A stretch of 64,000 bases of DNA, from contig CM035414.1 in assembly GCA_020310875.1 (NCBI GenBank), positions 199,684,260-199,748,259 of the forward strand, in the 5' to 3' direction. The notes below the pieces were generated by a model. The model saw only the letters and a program-made list of their open reading frames with translations, did no database searches and had not been told where the DNA came from. Shown here piece after piece: positions 32,321 to 46,300 of the stretch. Made by a program: the position numbers and the translations under genes. The stretch is from Ceratopteris richardii. Taxonomy: Eukaryota > Streptophyta > Polypodiopsida > Polypodiales > Pteridaceae. Each line of letters starts with the position of its first letter. Within the stretch, counting starts at the first letter, position 1.

Positions 32321-33464
32321 AAGAAGTCATGAGCTGCTCAAATTTTATGCCTCCAATCACCTCTTGTTTCTTCATTCCAAGTTGCCATCTTTCATTTTCT
32401 TATCTGATTCTTGTTTCATCTGAAAAACTTGATAAAACCATTAAAGACTTTGTTCCATTATATAGAGCATACTTTCTTCGCTCAATTCTCTTTAAGATCT
32501 TTGTCCTAGAGTTGAATGCTGAAACAAAATATGATCACAAAACACATGTATGTACACACAACAGATCATAAGTTAGAAGAGATCATTGACTCTTATTTAT
32601 GTACAATAGTAAAGTTCCATCTCCTTACTTGTAATCCTTTGTTCTTATTTGATTTAACTCTTATGGATGCCTATATATCAAAGCTCTTATTTGGTCCTCC
32701 GATTGGGAAAATAAGTACTCACAAATAAAGGCATCAATTTCTTTTTCGCTTAACAGATCATATTCACTTTGTTCTCAAAGCATTTCATGATATATTCTTG
32801 CCATAACTCTTTCTTCTTCTTCTCGAATATGTGTAGGCATAGGGGCAGATAGGTGGACAAGAAGATATAGTATGTGGATGGGTCTAAAGGCCGATTCTTG
32901 GCTCGAGTCAGTTCTCTATTTTTGGCCTAATATAAAGTTCTAGCCCTAGACTGATTTGGACGTGTATTCCTGGTATGGTTTGAAGCTATTCTAGTTGATG
33001 GTGCTTCCTCAATCACTATTCTGTGTGCTAAGGGATTTATAGGCACAAGAAGTAAGTACTAAAAAATAAAGGCATCGTTAAGAGATTGTACCAAATATGT
33101 ATTTGTGATTTGAGTCGAAACTCTATTTCTAGCTAAATTTAAATTTTCATTCTTATCTCGAACTGAATTCCTTCGAGCTGATGTCTCCACCTCATTAGAA
33201 AGATTCCTTTCTATGGTTGAATCACAATTCTTTATCTATAACTACAACTACACCTGCAAGGAAAGAGACATTAGAAATGATCATGCATGTAATCTTTATT
33301 TATGTATATTAACATGCATTCATGTCTACAGACTTTTTATTATTCAATGTACAGTCTTACCTTTGGATGCACACATTGTTTCATATCTAGTTATTCTTCT
33401 TATTTATTTACACTTTTAATATTTACATACGTGTATATTTATGTTCTTTGGTTTCCATTTTTAT
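32321..33464. other. Unassigned AT-rich stretch
   Basis: I found no supportable gene here; the open frames are short and lack motifs. A CT-rich run at about 32808-32826 would be a purine tract on the minus strand and may belong to the 3' LTR boundary of G5. An LTR of G5 is expected in this interval but has no second copy in the window to define it. Confidence 0.5.
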
Positions 33465-36400
33465 TTATTTCTCTTCTCCTTCTTGAATCTCTTCAACAAG
33501 CTCGTCATTTTCTTCATCTTCTTCTTCCTCTTCATCTATCACAATTTCATAATCTTCATTCTCTCTCCTTTTAAAGAGCTTAACTCTCTTTCCAGCAATC
33601 AATTCCTTTAACTTGGTTCCATCTAGTTCCCTAAGCGAGTATGTACCATTGTCGAACACTTTACATATCACATAGGGACCAAACCATCTCTTCACCAATT
33701 TTCTTCAGGCTTCATATTGTGTATCTAGTGAGCTATCATAGACAAGTACCCAGTCTCCTTCATTCAACTTTTTGGGTCTTAACCTATGGGTCTTGTCAAA
33801 TGCAATCTTATTTCTTTCTCTAGATGCTCTGAGCTTAACTGCTGCTTCTTCTACCAGGTTTCTTCTTTTCTCCAATTGAAGAATCTCTACTGCTAGAAGA
33901 TCTTCTCTCAACACCTCATCTTCCCAAGGCAATGAATTCCATGCTAAAGCATGTGACTCCCTCGATAATATAGGTTTTTGACAATACATTAGTTCTGCTG
34001 GCATGTATCCAATAGTCCTAGTGCATGTCATCATGTCACCCATAGGGCAAAGGGAAAGTATTTTGGCCAATTCTTTATCTTTCTCTTACAAGCCTTAGCC
34101 AAAGCTTTAATAATCAGAGGATATCCTCGCTCAATTTTCCCGTTGGCTTCAAGATTGTAAGTAGTGGTGAGCGATAGACAAATTCAATATATCTCAAAGA
34201 AGTCTTTGGCTTTCTGAGCATCGAGCTCACCTCTATCAGTGACTATTTTCTCAACATAGCCAAATCTACTAAACACGTCTTCTAGTAGAAACCTACATAC
34301 ATTGCTCGTAGTTTTCATCCTTAGAGCTCTTCCTTCAACATGATTTGTTAGGTCCTCTCTTGCCAACACAATATATCTCATCCCTTGCACCCCTAATGGC
34401 ATTGTAACCAGATTGACAACCCACTTATAGTGGATATTTAGAGGATATGTCGGATGCAACTCATCCCTGTGTTTGACATTCAAGTACACCCGAAAAGTCT
34501 TGCCATTGGCCACATATTTCTAGACATCTACATACATCTCGGGCCACCAATATCTTTTCTTTATCTTTTCATAAGTCCCTTGAAAGCCCATATGTCCGGC
34601 CCATAGTGAGCTATGCATTTCACACAATTTTGTCTCTTATTTCATTGCAACCTACAACTTACCTATTCTAATTTTTCGTTTCCAAAGCAAACCATCTTTT
34701 AGAAAATAATTGCTTGACTTTCTCTGAATGGTACAAAACTTTTCTTTGCTCCAACTAGGATCAGGAAACTTTATGCTTAAGTATCTTCCAATTTCCTTCC
34801 ACTCATTTTCATATTCATCTTTTTGAATCTTTCTGCTATTCATATTTGAACTTTGTAAGGTTTCTCTTCTTTTCTCCTATTTCCTTTCCCGCTTCCTAAG
34901 CTCTTTTGAGTCCATCTTCTCAAAGACTCAATACTAGCCTCAAGCTTCTCAGTTTGATGAGTTGTCTCTTTTCTATTTAGTCATGTAGATGCTTCGTCTA
35001 AGATCAAAGTATGTACATGCGAATCAAAAAATTCCTCGTGATAGCATATCAGCTACCACATTATTCCTCCCAGCTATATGAACAAAATCGAGGTTTAGTG
35101 ACTTGATATACACTATCCATTTTAACATAGTGATGTATGTATTCAAACAATTCACAATCATTCCCAATAGTGGTAAGCAGTCTCTTTCCATCACTACATT
35201 CACTCCGATCAAATATTCTTTATCATTCTTTAATGCGGTCACTATTCCCCAAAGCTCTCACTTAATCTGAGGATAGCCACTCTTGTGAACATTTCGTACA
35301 TTAGCTCCAAATTTAATTGCATACCTTTTTCCCTCATCATCGTCTTGGCTAATCGCCTAGCCTATACCTGTTGACTTGTATATATAGTAATGTAGATTTG
35401 TTTATTATCATTGTAACCCACTTTTCTAAGCAACGGTGCTTCTACAAGTGCCTTCTTTAATTTCCTCATATCTTGAGCATGGATGTCCTTCCATTGAAAT
35501 ATTTGCCCTTTTCAAAGCAATTGATAGAGTGGGTCCGCAACATGGGCAAAATGAGGAATCCATACAACATAGAAAACACATGCCCCAAGAAATCCCCTTA
35601 CCTAAGTGATTGAGCAGCAGACCTCTTTCATATGTTGGATGGCATCTACTTTCGTCAGGCATGGCTTTCTTCCTTGAGGACCACACGGGCTTCCTACGAT
35701 CAATACCTCTTGCACTCCAAATACCAATTTTTCTACGGACAACATCAAATGAACCTCTTCCAGCCGACTAAGAATGGATTCACATTCATTTATGTGATTT
35801 CTAAAACATTTCTGACATCCATCCCCCTCAAGAGTCTCATCTTTATCTTTTTCCTTGCAACCTTTAATAGGGACATCATTAATGAATGGCATGGTCAGAT
35901 GCGGAATAAGATCCCTAAGCACCTTATGCATACCATTCATCATATGTGCCACCGAGTCCGTGGCTCCTTGTGGCAAAGTACACATGCATAGGAGCCCAAG
36001 TGGTGTCCTCATAGTCGTCAAGTCACGACTCTTGAGGGCTAGCTCGAATTGGTCATACACAGAGTGCAAGTCCCCCATCGAATAAATAGATCTTCTTGCA
36101 AAAGCTTCTGTGTACTCATCTACGATAGGCCCATTTCCCATATTTTTAATTGTTACCTTATTTACTGGTTGTAGATCTTGAATAAACCTCAGTGACCCGT
36201 TTTTTGTTGGTAATGTGAACCAACTGTTAGAATAGGGAGCACTTGATGGCTCAAGAATCCCCATTCTAATCTTTTCATTCGACAGGTCAATAAACTTTCA
36301 AATGTGACATGTTGGTAGTGGAATCGGTCAAAGATTCCAAGGTACATGTGGTATTGTGAAAATTATCATTAGTGAGACCACAGATGGATCTACACACCCA

Positions 36401-38900
36401 ATTTCTTGGACATTGAAAGAAAAAGCCTTTCCATGTCTGAATATCATCTGGGAGAACACATTCCTCTCTTTCTCATTGAGAAATCCATCTTTCCCTAACT
36501 GAAGTTGCTTAAGTGTTTCTTTAGTGAATTCATGACCTATTTCTCTTTTATCTCTGAGAGGTGGTTGGGTTTTTGCACCATCCATAAGTTTGTTACTACT
36601 TTTAGGAAGCGAAACAGCAATCGGTTTAATCTTTTTATAAACCATTTCGTATTTTGTTTCAATGAAAGCGGCTTTTCCTTTTCATCTTTCTCAAACTTTG
36701 TTATTTCCTTGTACATGGAAATAGAGTGCATTTGAATCACGTGGTCACTTCTTCTTCCTTCAATCAATTCTTTCAAATCAAACAACATATCTATAAAAGA
36801 TATCTCATCAAAAACTCTAGAGATTTCCTCCTCAAAGCCAAGCACTCTACATCCATAAAAGTTTCTTTGAACATCTGCTATGTATTGTTTTTCCCACTTT
36901 TTTAACTCAGAAAAAACGTGAAACTAAAATGAACTTATGGAAGAAAGTGCTATGAAACTTGATATGAATATATTTACATTCAAGGTCTTTTTGCTATCCA
37001 AGCTTCCATAGTCTCGATCTATAAAAGCTTTGTTTAGAAACTTTAATCCTCAAGTTCTGCAAGAATAGGTCTTGTGTGAAGAGAAGTTCTATTCCTGATA
37101 CGGTCCACACAAACCGTCATAAACTGGATCGCTTTCTTTCCATCCTTGCTTTGGATTCGCAGATAGGCCGACCCATCCTCCAAGACTCTTGTCTCCATCC
37201 TCAAGGCAGTAATGTACGTCTATCCTAAAAGCAGTAATGCATGGCTATCCTAAAATCAATGAGTAACTAAAATAATCTTGAACGAAAACATTTTGATAAT
37301 CACTCATATCTTTGATTGTGTCTAGTACCTATGGACATGCACCAAATAGCTCACTTGGCATCATATTAGCAGCCCAGATTCTCTAGCCTGGCTATATATC
37401 TATTGGCCATTTCCCTTTTATGTAGGGATCTTTGGACATTAAGTTGATTTCAGACCCGTGACTGATAAGAGCGACGACTAGTGTAGTGATTTTATCTAAT
37501 CGCTCGAATGTCTCAGTCGTGGCTCGAGCCCAATGATCTCTAGTATAATGACTTGAAGGAGTTCTGGAGAATTCTACTCCAAGAACATTTCCTCATGTGT
37601 GCATGGTTGCATGTTAGTTTCAGTTTTTTAAAATGTACTTTTCAGTTCTTGTACTTGTGCTTGCATGGATTGAGCAGGTGTCTCTTCATCCATCTTCTCA
37701 GCTTCTTACGTGTCGACAATTGGTTGCAGTTTTCTCCTTAAGAGATCGATTATTACTTCTAGAAATTCGTGTTTAGCTATTCCCAGCAATTCTCCTAGTG
37801 TAAATTCAATTACACTATCAAGCACTCTTTTCTCATGAACTTGTTTTAAATCCGTGGCTTGCTCAATGTGGCATTTTACCATGTATGATGAGTTTTTCAC
37901 TCTTCCTTGACCTCTCCTTGCGGGTTTCATCTCTTCATCCTGAAGAGGATTATTAACTTGAGTAGGAACTGGCATCTCAGCAGAAGTAGGGTTTTGAACT
38001 TAAGTCGGGATTTGATTTGCTTGGATTATTGTTGGTTGTAATAGTGGAATTACTTGACTGGGTTGATTTGTTTGTATTGGTTGATTTTGATTTGGTGTTT
38101 GAGATTGTTCTTGTGAAGCTTCTACTTGACGCCTGGTTCTCCTTTTCTCTTCTTCACCCTCATTGGTTCTCCTTTTTTTTCTTCCACTATCGTGGCATGT
38201 TCCATTGAAGAGCATAAATAAGTAACAACCGAGAGAGTATCTATAGGATCATCCCATCTAATTACACCTCATATCTCATTGCTTGCGAACTTTAAAATCT
38301 CACGATGCATCTTCCCCCGATCTAGGGACTTTATCACTTTAGACCATGCTTCTCTGTCACTATTTTCATCAATCACTTGATAGGCGTATGTAGATGTATG
38401 AGATGTTGAAGCAATATTACCAGAAGTGCCATGGAAAAACACTCTCATGCCTCCCTGACCAAAATTGATGTTTACTTTTTCTCCAATCTTCGAGTTATAA
38501 ATCATCTTCTCCTTTATGAACACTAGGTTCTTAGCCAATGCTTCTTTGAAGCTCTCATACGAGTATCTGTTGTGCTCCAAGGAGTCACACCATATGCACC
38601 TTTTAATTTAAGGACCTTTTGGAGCTTTATTGTTAGTTGCTTGCAGAGATTGGGACTCCATCATCTGCTTAACACTCTGGATTGTGAGATCACTAAACCT
38701 TTTAAACATTTATTCCATGGTGTTGGGAGTTACAATGTTGTTCCCAATCAGTGGATTAACCTGATTATTTGGGGTAGGCTAATGTGGAACATGTATCTGC
38801 TCTTCTTGTAAGTCCTCCTTCCAATCTTGCATGAACTTTTCCATAGCCATTCATCATGTGGTCAGAGCAGTGCATGACTATCTAGACTCATCACAAGAAC
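33465..38900 (-). mobile_element. G5, old Ty3/gypsy element
   Basis: Minus-strand order: gag with a degraded knuckle CIWCDSLEHNRYSY and NFGQGGMRVFF (about 38900-38270); a basic Gln/Asn/Pro-rich linker; protease-adjacent region (FTLGELLGIAKHEFLEVI, about 37700-37980, and the degraded protease about 37500-37050); RT (MGILEPSSAPYSNSWFTLPTK, FIQDLQPVNKVT, TTMRTPLGLLCMCTLPQG; about 36850-35600); RNase H end (FVHIAGRNNVVADMLSRG, about 35040); integrase (RYIVLAREDLTNHVEGRALR, KIVTDRGE; about 34850-34180); and the C-terminal module RKRNKIAF-like / LNEGDWVLVYDSSLD and WFGPYVICKVFDNGTYSLREL (about 34070-33600) with an acidic tail. It is broken in many places. LTRs were not located. Confidence 0.85.
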
Positions 38901-39699
38901 ATGTAAATTGGCAAAGAAGACATTGTAACTATGAAGCTCCATAGTTCATTTTGAAAATTCAAGAATTCCTCATCACATCTCTACTGGTTCTAGTGTTGGA
39001 AACAAAAACTAGCACCCTAGTAAATCATTGAAGTTTACCAGGTTCACGAGCCAAACTTGAATGCTTTGTGTAGTAACGAATATGGATCCCGCTTGTGTTC
39101 TTGTGGATTACTCATGTATTTTCTGAGGAACCAAAGTTGATGGATGCATATCTCCCGAAAGCCTTCATGCATCAGCATTCTTCCATGACTTTCCTCCCCA
39201 ATCTCCATCCTCTCCGAAGTCATTCCTCAACACTAGAAAAAGATGCTTTCCTTCCTTTTTTGTTATGCGCATCAGCCCCTCCACTTGTCAACAAGCCCCT
39301 CTCTTTTTCCTCGAGTTGTAGTATCTTCCACGTATATGAATCTGCAAGTTTCTTGTTATGAACATCACAAAGCTGACCAAGCCCATCAAATCTAATGAGA
39401 ACCCCCCGAATGAAGGAGATGAGAGAAGTGTCATTCTCCCTTCTAATTCATTCAACTTGCCTTTTCCTTCTCCACGTGAACCTTCCATTCTCGTGAATGC
39501 CATATATATTCCATGCCAAAAACAAACAACACATATTAACTACAAAAACATCCCTATATTCCTATATTAACTACAAAAACATCCCTATACAAAAACAACG
39601 CATCTATTCCTTTAGGTCTCTATACAACCATCCAAAAACATCCCTATATTCCCTTAATAGAGCTACAAGCTCCACTTCTTCTTTTGCACTTAAGTTTTC
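38901..39699. other. AT-rich stretch, possible G5 leader or LTR
   Basis: No supportable gene. A short direct duplication (TTAACTACAAAAACATCCC unit) lies at about 39537-39590 with a further partial copy near 39630. The position upstream of the G5 gag makes a 5' LTR or leader plausible but unproven. Confidence 0.4.
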
Positions 39700-41530
39700 T
39701 CCTATATATGCACATCGCTCTTCATTCGTACCAACACCTTCCGATCCTCAACTTCATATTTCTTGAAGTTTTCAGGTATTTTAAACAATGGCTCCTCCTC
39801 TTCTTGTTTCACTACTTTTCTTTTCTTTTTCTTTTGACTACCTTCACTTCCCTCCTTTGAATTTACTGTCTTAATGCTTGTGAGAGGTTCTTCTTCTTTT
39901 TGGTTAAATACTCCTACATCTTCTAGATAATGCTTCCCTCAGTTAAAGCAAATATCCATCACCATGGATTCTAGATCATCTTCATTCTCTTCTTCTTCTA
40001 TGACATCACTAAGGTCACATTCTTCTAGTAAGGGCTCACACATGAACATAGAGATATCATAACCCTCCTCATCATAATGAGGTGTCCATTGTTCTTCGTT
40101 GACAACAATGTCCATGGTGGCTAAGAGTTTTTCCCAACCATGAGGCTCAAATTCCTCATCTAGAAAGAGCAATGGTGTGTAGGTTGGGTCTCTAACTAGT
40201 TTATCTCCTGGGGGGTTCCTTCTTCTCTTTTCCTTAAGTGTCTTTCCTCTTCCTCTGTGACTTTGCACATCCACAAGTGAGTATTTTCATGCATCCAGGA
40301 TGGATCAAGAGAACTTTCAGAATTCTGGGGCTTTGTGGATAGGATTCCACTGTAGAGGTGGTACATCTCTGAAGGTATAATCCTTTAGATTGACTTGGTG
40401 GTGACCCTTAAGTGTTGCAAGTACAAGGAGTTGGTCCCCAATCTTGTACTATTTGCAGTTGTTGTAGGAAGGGTCTTCCTAGGATCATTTAATAGACATT
40501 ATTTTTGCCAAAGTCACATATAGAAAAGTTGTTCTCAAACTCTATACCATAAGTGGTTAGATATATCCCTTCTAGCAATCCTAGAGGTCTTACAATATGG
40601 ATTTTAGCCATTTGAAGCTTCATTCTAGTTGGTCTTAATGTAGGTTTTCCCCATTGATTCCATAAGGAGGTGGTTGTAATCACATCACCAACACCTGAAT
40701 CTAAGATGGCTTTGGTTGTGTAACCTTGGTAGGTTATGGGAAGATATGTATTACCTTATTCACCTTCACTCATGTCTCCTATTTTGTCTAATTGTATCTA
40801 TGGTGTTTTCTGCTTAGAGCATGCTTTTGACATATTGGAACCAAGTTCTAGAACCTGATTTGCCACATGTTTCCATAGCTCAGGTTTTACCTTGAGTAGT
40901 GCTTCTAAAGTGAGATGACATTGAACCTTAGTGTTCTTCATGACTTCAATGTTTCTTGGAACCACCGAGTCTTCATTTTTTACCGATATTGTGGGAGCTC
41001 TGATCTGAAGAGGTTCAGATTCCCATGGGTCCATGAATTGTGGCAACTCTTGTAAAGAATTAGATTCAAAATCTAATATTTCTTCTTCTTGGTGCTCTAC
41101 TTAGTCTCCATAAATGGACGGAATGTCTTCGGGAAATTGATCATGAAGGTCATCAAATTCAGGAAGAGGAGGGGGATTATTCTTCTCCTTGGCCCATTTC
41201 TCTTCTTGTATTTCCTGCAAGAACTCTTGAGAGTACTGTTGAATTGAAAGGGGTGCTCCACCATCCAGGCAATCAGGAACATAAGCTTTTGTTGGTGGTG
41301 AGCTTTCTCTTTCAACCACTAGTTGAGCTCTGAAGCTAAAGAAACTTGCAGCTTGTTTACCAATTGTTCTAATCTTTCTAATAAGCCCTGGAAATGCAAA
41401 CCTGGTTTGAAAGAATTTGTCTGATTGAACAATTGATTGGCCTTGGGCATAGTATGAGCTAGCTCTACCATTTTCATGCAAATTTGGGTCCGTTCAATCT
41501 CTAAATCTGCTCTATTGTAGGTGTCCATCA
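39700..41530 (-). mobile_element. G6, gypsy gag-protease remnant
   Basis: On the minus strand: a gag-type region (YNRADLEIERTQICMKMVEL, then LDGGAPLSIQQYSQEFLQEI and PPPLPEFDDLHDQFPEDIPS; about 41530-41100), a linker, and a retropepsin region (YLPITYQGYTTKAILDSGVG, SLWNQWGKPTLRPTRMKLQM, ILGRPFLQQLQ; about 40780-40450). An acidic spacer follows (EEEENEDDLESMVMDICF; about 40270-39940), then a Lys-rich stretch. No RT or LTR remains. It is broken and old. It abuts the RNase H piece of G2. Confidence 0.7.
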
Positions 41531-41709
41531 TCTTCACATTGGGATAGAATTGCCTCTAAGGCAAAGTTTGATACATCTGTCTCTAGGAGGAAGGTCTTGC
41601 TGGGATTGGGATGAACTAGAATTGGAGCAGTAGTGAATGCTGATTTCAAGGTCTGAAAGGCTTTTTTTGCTTTTTCGATGAATGAGAATTTTGAGTTTCT
41701 TGTAAGCTT
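41531..41709 (-). mobile_element. G2, RNase H start (left of C5)
   Basis: The minus strand reads EKAKKAFQTLKSAFTTAPIL, VHPNPSKTFLLETDVSNFAL and EAILSQ, the beginning of a gypsy RNase H. It continues directly, beyond the copia element C5, from the RT end at 47132. The AGCTT duplication (41705-41709, 47127-47131) confirms that C5 split this domain. Confidence 0.8.
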
Positions 41710-41938
41710 TGTTGATATATTTAGGTAGTGATGTGTGTGAACACACTAGGACCACCGGGGCGCTTTTTTCCCTCTTTAGGAGTTTTTTTCCCTCGGCCTA
41801 TATATACGCCTATTGCCCTAATAGGCTACTTATCTTTGTACATTCTCTAGTAATACATTCAGTATTGTGTGTTGTGCTCCAAGCTTCTTCTTCTTCCTTG
41901 TGTTGTTCGCATGCTTCCGCAGACGTCTAACTCCAACA
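41710..41938 (+). repeat. C5 5' LTR
   Basis: It runs TGTTGATATA to CTCCAACA. A TATATATA box lies at 41799-41806. It is paired with 46897-47126. Confidence 0.94.
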
Positions 41939-42264
41939 ATTGGTATTAGAGCAGGTAGTCGCTTCATCTAGGGCACCGTCGACACTCCTCCGTTTGCAGT
42001 CTCAGATTCGTATGAAATTTTGTCAGCATACTCAAGGTGTTTCAGAGATCAAAACGGCTTCGCTTTGTGGTGCCGAAATCACGATCTGAGCTCGTTTCGG
42101 CAGGCTATTTTGTCTTTTTGTGCCAAAGGTATATACCAGTTTCTGTTTGCCAGTTTAAGCGTCTCAAAGTCTGCTACAGGTCTAGCAGAACTCGTCTGGG
42201 CAGTTCCGTTCAACTTTTTGAGATACAGTCAATTTTCTGCAACAAGGTATTTTAGTCACCGGCC

Positions 42265-43390
42265 ATGGCTAAAAGTAGTGATGTATTCCGTATGTTGGCT
42301 GTTGAGGATAAGTTGGATGGTACCAACTACCCATTATGGGCTTATATGATGCGACATGTATTGGTTGCAAAAGGACTGTGGAACATTGTGCAGGGTGTTG
42401 AAAGACATCTTGTTACACCTGCAACTACAGGTACTGCAAATATAGGTGCGGGGGGTGCTGGAGTTGATGAAGATGGTGTCGAAGATGATATTGTGCAGAT
42501 TCTTGTTCGTGCTGCTGTTTCTGTTGCACCTATTGCAGAGCAGATTTGCTGGGATGGCAGAGATGCCCAGGCACATGCATTGATAGCTTTGTCTGTCAAA
42601 CGTGCCATTATTCCTCACACTCGTTCTTGCAAAACAACAAAGGATGCTTCGGATACACTTACCACATTGTACCAAGCTAGGAATGAGGCTCGTGTTGCTT
42701 ACCTCCGAAAATAGTTGGAGAGTGAGCACATGAATGAAGGTGATTCTATGGACATTTTCCTAACAAAGATCAAAGATTTGAAGGAATAGTTGATTTTTGC
42801 TGATGAGGTTATACCAGATAGCTCACTTGTGTAGACCGTTCTAAATGGTCTTCTTGACTCATATCAGAGTTTTGCTTCTACTCTTCGGTTGATGATGAAA
42901 GGCAATCCAAATGCCTTATCATTTGAGGAGTTAGTCTCTGTTCTGTTGTAGGAAGATCAGTCCAGGCAGAACAGGTCCATTATGCGGGTTGCAGATCAAG
43001 CTTTCCTGGCTAGTCAGAAGGGCAAAGGAAAATGGGGCTCTTCTACTAGTAAGCAAAAATCTGCAAATGCTGCACAATCAAAGAACCAGGATAAAGATGA
43101 GAAGAAATCTGAAAAGCAGAAATTGTTTTGCAAGTACTGTAAAGGAAATGATCATATCATAAAGAACTGTCCAAAACTCGCTGCTAAAGAGGCAAAGAAG
43201 AAAGAGGCTGGAATGGTTGTTGCAGAAGCCTCTACACCAAAAACAGAGTCTGCAAATCTTGTGCAGGAAGAAGAATGGGCGTTTACTACTGTCTGCAATT
43301 TTGACCCATCTTCTCATGATCAGTGCATGTCTGCAGTAAACTCAGATTTTTGGTATTTTGACATTGGGGCAACCAAACATATTACCTCGT
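42265..43390 (+). pseudogene. C5 gag and protease start, broken
   Basis: The N-terminus FRMLAVEDKLDGTNYPLWAY is the classic start of copia gag. It is followed by SCKTTKDASDTLTTLYQARN and, after a Lys/Ser-rich stretch, the knuckle CKYCKGNDHIIKNC (about 43126-43170). Next come an Ala/Lys/Glu spacer and a protease motif (WYFDIGATKHITS, about 43350-43390). It is broken in a few places. Confidence 0.85.
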
Positions 43391-43399
43391 AGCACAGTT

Positions 43400-46300
43400 T
43401 CTTCTCTTCACTCGAGCCTGCCCCTATAGGGAATACTGTTACATGTGCCAACAACTCCTCTTATCCTGTTATGGGAGTTGGTAAGATCATTCTGACTACA
43501 ACTGATGGTAGTTCTTTCACTTTGTCAGATGCTTTATTTGTGTCAGCGATAAAAAAGAACCTGTTATCAGTTTCTACATTAGCCAAGATTGGCTTGGTTG
43601 TGAAATTTGTTGATGATAGGTGTACAGTTCATGATCTGTCAAATGGCGATGTGGTTATTGCTTCTGGCATTTTATGTCGTGGGCTGTATAAGCTCATAGA
43701 CTATGAAAGATCTGTAAATGATTTGGTATGTGCAATAAATGATTCTCAGGCTAAGTCAGATGCAAAGCTTTGGCATGCACGCTTTGGTCATCTGAATTTT
43801 GCTAGTTTGCTACGCCTGCAGAAATCTGAAATGGTGTCCTCTTTGCCCAAACTTGAGGCACCTGGAAAACATGTTTGTGAAGGCTGTATTTTGGGCAAAA
43901 TGCAGCGTTCCTCCTTTCCAAAAGATGGTTCAGTTCGGGCTATGCAGAAATTGCAGCTTGTACATAGTGATGTCTGTGGTCCTATGCAGACACCCTCTTT
44001 TGGAAATTACCTTTACTTCGTGACTTTCATTGATGATTTTTCCAGGCATGCATGGGTATATCCACTCAAAGCAAAGTCCGAAGTGTTCATGTGCTTCAAA
44101 CAGTTTTTGGTTTTGGCTGAAAATCTGTCAGCATGTAAAATGGGCACCCTCTATTCTGATCGAGGGGGGGAATATATGTCTTCAGATTTTAATGCATTTC
44201 TGGCTGAACGTGGGATAAAACACCAGTGTACAGTGCCGTATACACCTCAATAGAATGGAGTTGCTGAACGAAAGAACATGTCACTCATGGAGATGGTGAG
44301 GTGCATGGTCAAGAGTCAGGCTTTACCACATAGTTTCTGGCTTGAGGCTGTCATGTGTGCAACATATGTATTGAAGAGGTGTCCCACTAAAGCGCTGCAA
44401 TCTATCACTCCATATGAGGCTTGGCATGACCGCAAGCCATCTGCTGTTCATCTGCGTGTTTTTGGTTGTTTGGCATATGCACTATTGCCTGAACAACATC
44501 GCAGAAAATTGGATGATAAGGCAGTAAAATGTATTTTTGTTGGGTACAGTTCTAAAAGTAAAGGCTATCGTCTGGATCATCCACAGACTAAACGCATTCT
44601 GATTAGCCGTGATGTTGTATTTGTGGAAGATGCTGTTCAGCCATTGCTTTCATGTACTAAGGAGACATCTATTAGCTCCAAAGACATGTATGATACTTTG
44701 ATGCCTCTTTTTACAGGTGGGCAGTCTAGTGCTGGTCCTAATGAGGCAACTTCTCAGCCTTTGCAGGTTTCATATGATGATGCAGATCATTCCATTTCTG
44801 ATGCAGATTTACATGATGCACTTGTTGATGAGAGAGCTGATATTGATCAGGCCAAAACTATGCCAAAATGGCTGGTGTAGACTTTGTGTGACAACAAATT
44901 AGATGCACCTTTGTCATATCATACTCGTTCAGGCTCTCATAGTGCCTCCTTTGCATTAGATTGCTATGCTATGGCTGCGTCTAGTCTCTGTGATGAGAAT
45001 GAGCCTGTTTCTTTTGATGAAGCATAGAATTCAGAAAATTGGATGGCTGCTATGCAATCTGAATATGATGCTATAATGAAGAATGGTACATGGTCTTTAT
45101 GTGACTTGCCTCCAGGCAAGAAGGCCATTGGCACTAAGTGGGTATACAAGCTGAAGCGTAAACCTGATGGTACAGTTGACAGGTATAAGGCTAGGCTTGT
45201 TGCAAAGGGTTATGCACAGGAAAGAGGCATTGATTTTGATGAGACCTTTGCACCTACATGCCGTATGACTACTGTTCAGAGCATTTGTGCACTTGCAGTC
45301 CATCATGGTTGGAATGTACATCAGTTGGACATTAAAACAACATTTCTGAATGGTGACTTGCATGAAGAAGTGTATGTTTTTTAGCCCCGTGGCTTTGTGC
45401 AGAAAGGGCATGAAAACCATGTGTGCAGGTTAAAGAAGGCATTATATGGTTTAAAGCAAGCACCACGTGCTTGGTATGAGAAGATACATGCCTATCTGGT
45501 TGCACATGGTTTTGAGAACAGTCCAATTGAAAGACCTTATATGTTAAGCGTGCTAATGATGTGCTTCTGATCATTCTTGTCTATATTGACGACATGCTGC
45601 TCACTGGTCCTATTGAGAAGCATATTGCTGATTTCAAAGCTGATTTACATGCCTCATTTGAGATGTCTGATTTGGGGCATTTGCATCACTATTTGGGCAT
45701 TTAGTTTATGCAAGTTGATGGTGGAAAGGCTTTGTGTCAAACGAAATATATTGACACATTATTGCAGCGTTTTGGCCTTGAAGACTGTAAGCCTATTGCT
45801 ACTCCTATGGAGACAGGTTTACGATTGAGTCTTCATGATGCTGGAGATGCATTTGATGCTGTTCTCTATCAGCAAGCTATTGGATGCTTGATTTATTTAT
45901 GCATTACTCGGCCAGATATTCAGTTTGCTGTCTCACAGATGAGCAGGTTTATGCATTGCCCAGGAGTCATGCATTGGAAGGCGGTCAAGCGCATCTTTCG
46001 CTACTTGAGTGGTACTCGCCTACTTGGGTTGTTTTATCCCAAGGGGGGATCACTACCGCCAGATTTGCATGCTTTTTCTGACTCAGATTGGGCTGGTTTC
46101 TATGACACTCGTGTGTCCACCAGTGGTTTTTGCTTCATGCTTGGTAGGTCATGTATATCTTGGTTGAGCAAGAAGCAGCCTACTGTGGCCACTTCCAGTT
46201 GTGAGGCTGAGTATAGGGCAGCTTTCACAGCGATTGTTGAGTGTGTGTGGCTCAGATGCCTTATGGCTGATTTGGGTGTTGGCCAGTCTTCTGCCACCAC

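Noticed and set aside
31541-33464. Host promoter or gene in the AT-rich interval with a clear TATA box
   Set aside because: The TATA box sits inside a probable LTR that follows a purine tract; no downstream host reading frame is supported.
35632-36085. Two + strand frames of 119 and 76 aa
   Set aside because: They are antisense shadows of the G5 reverse transcriptase region.
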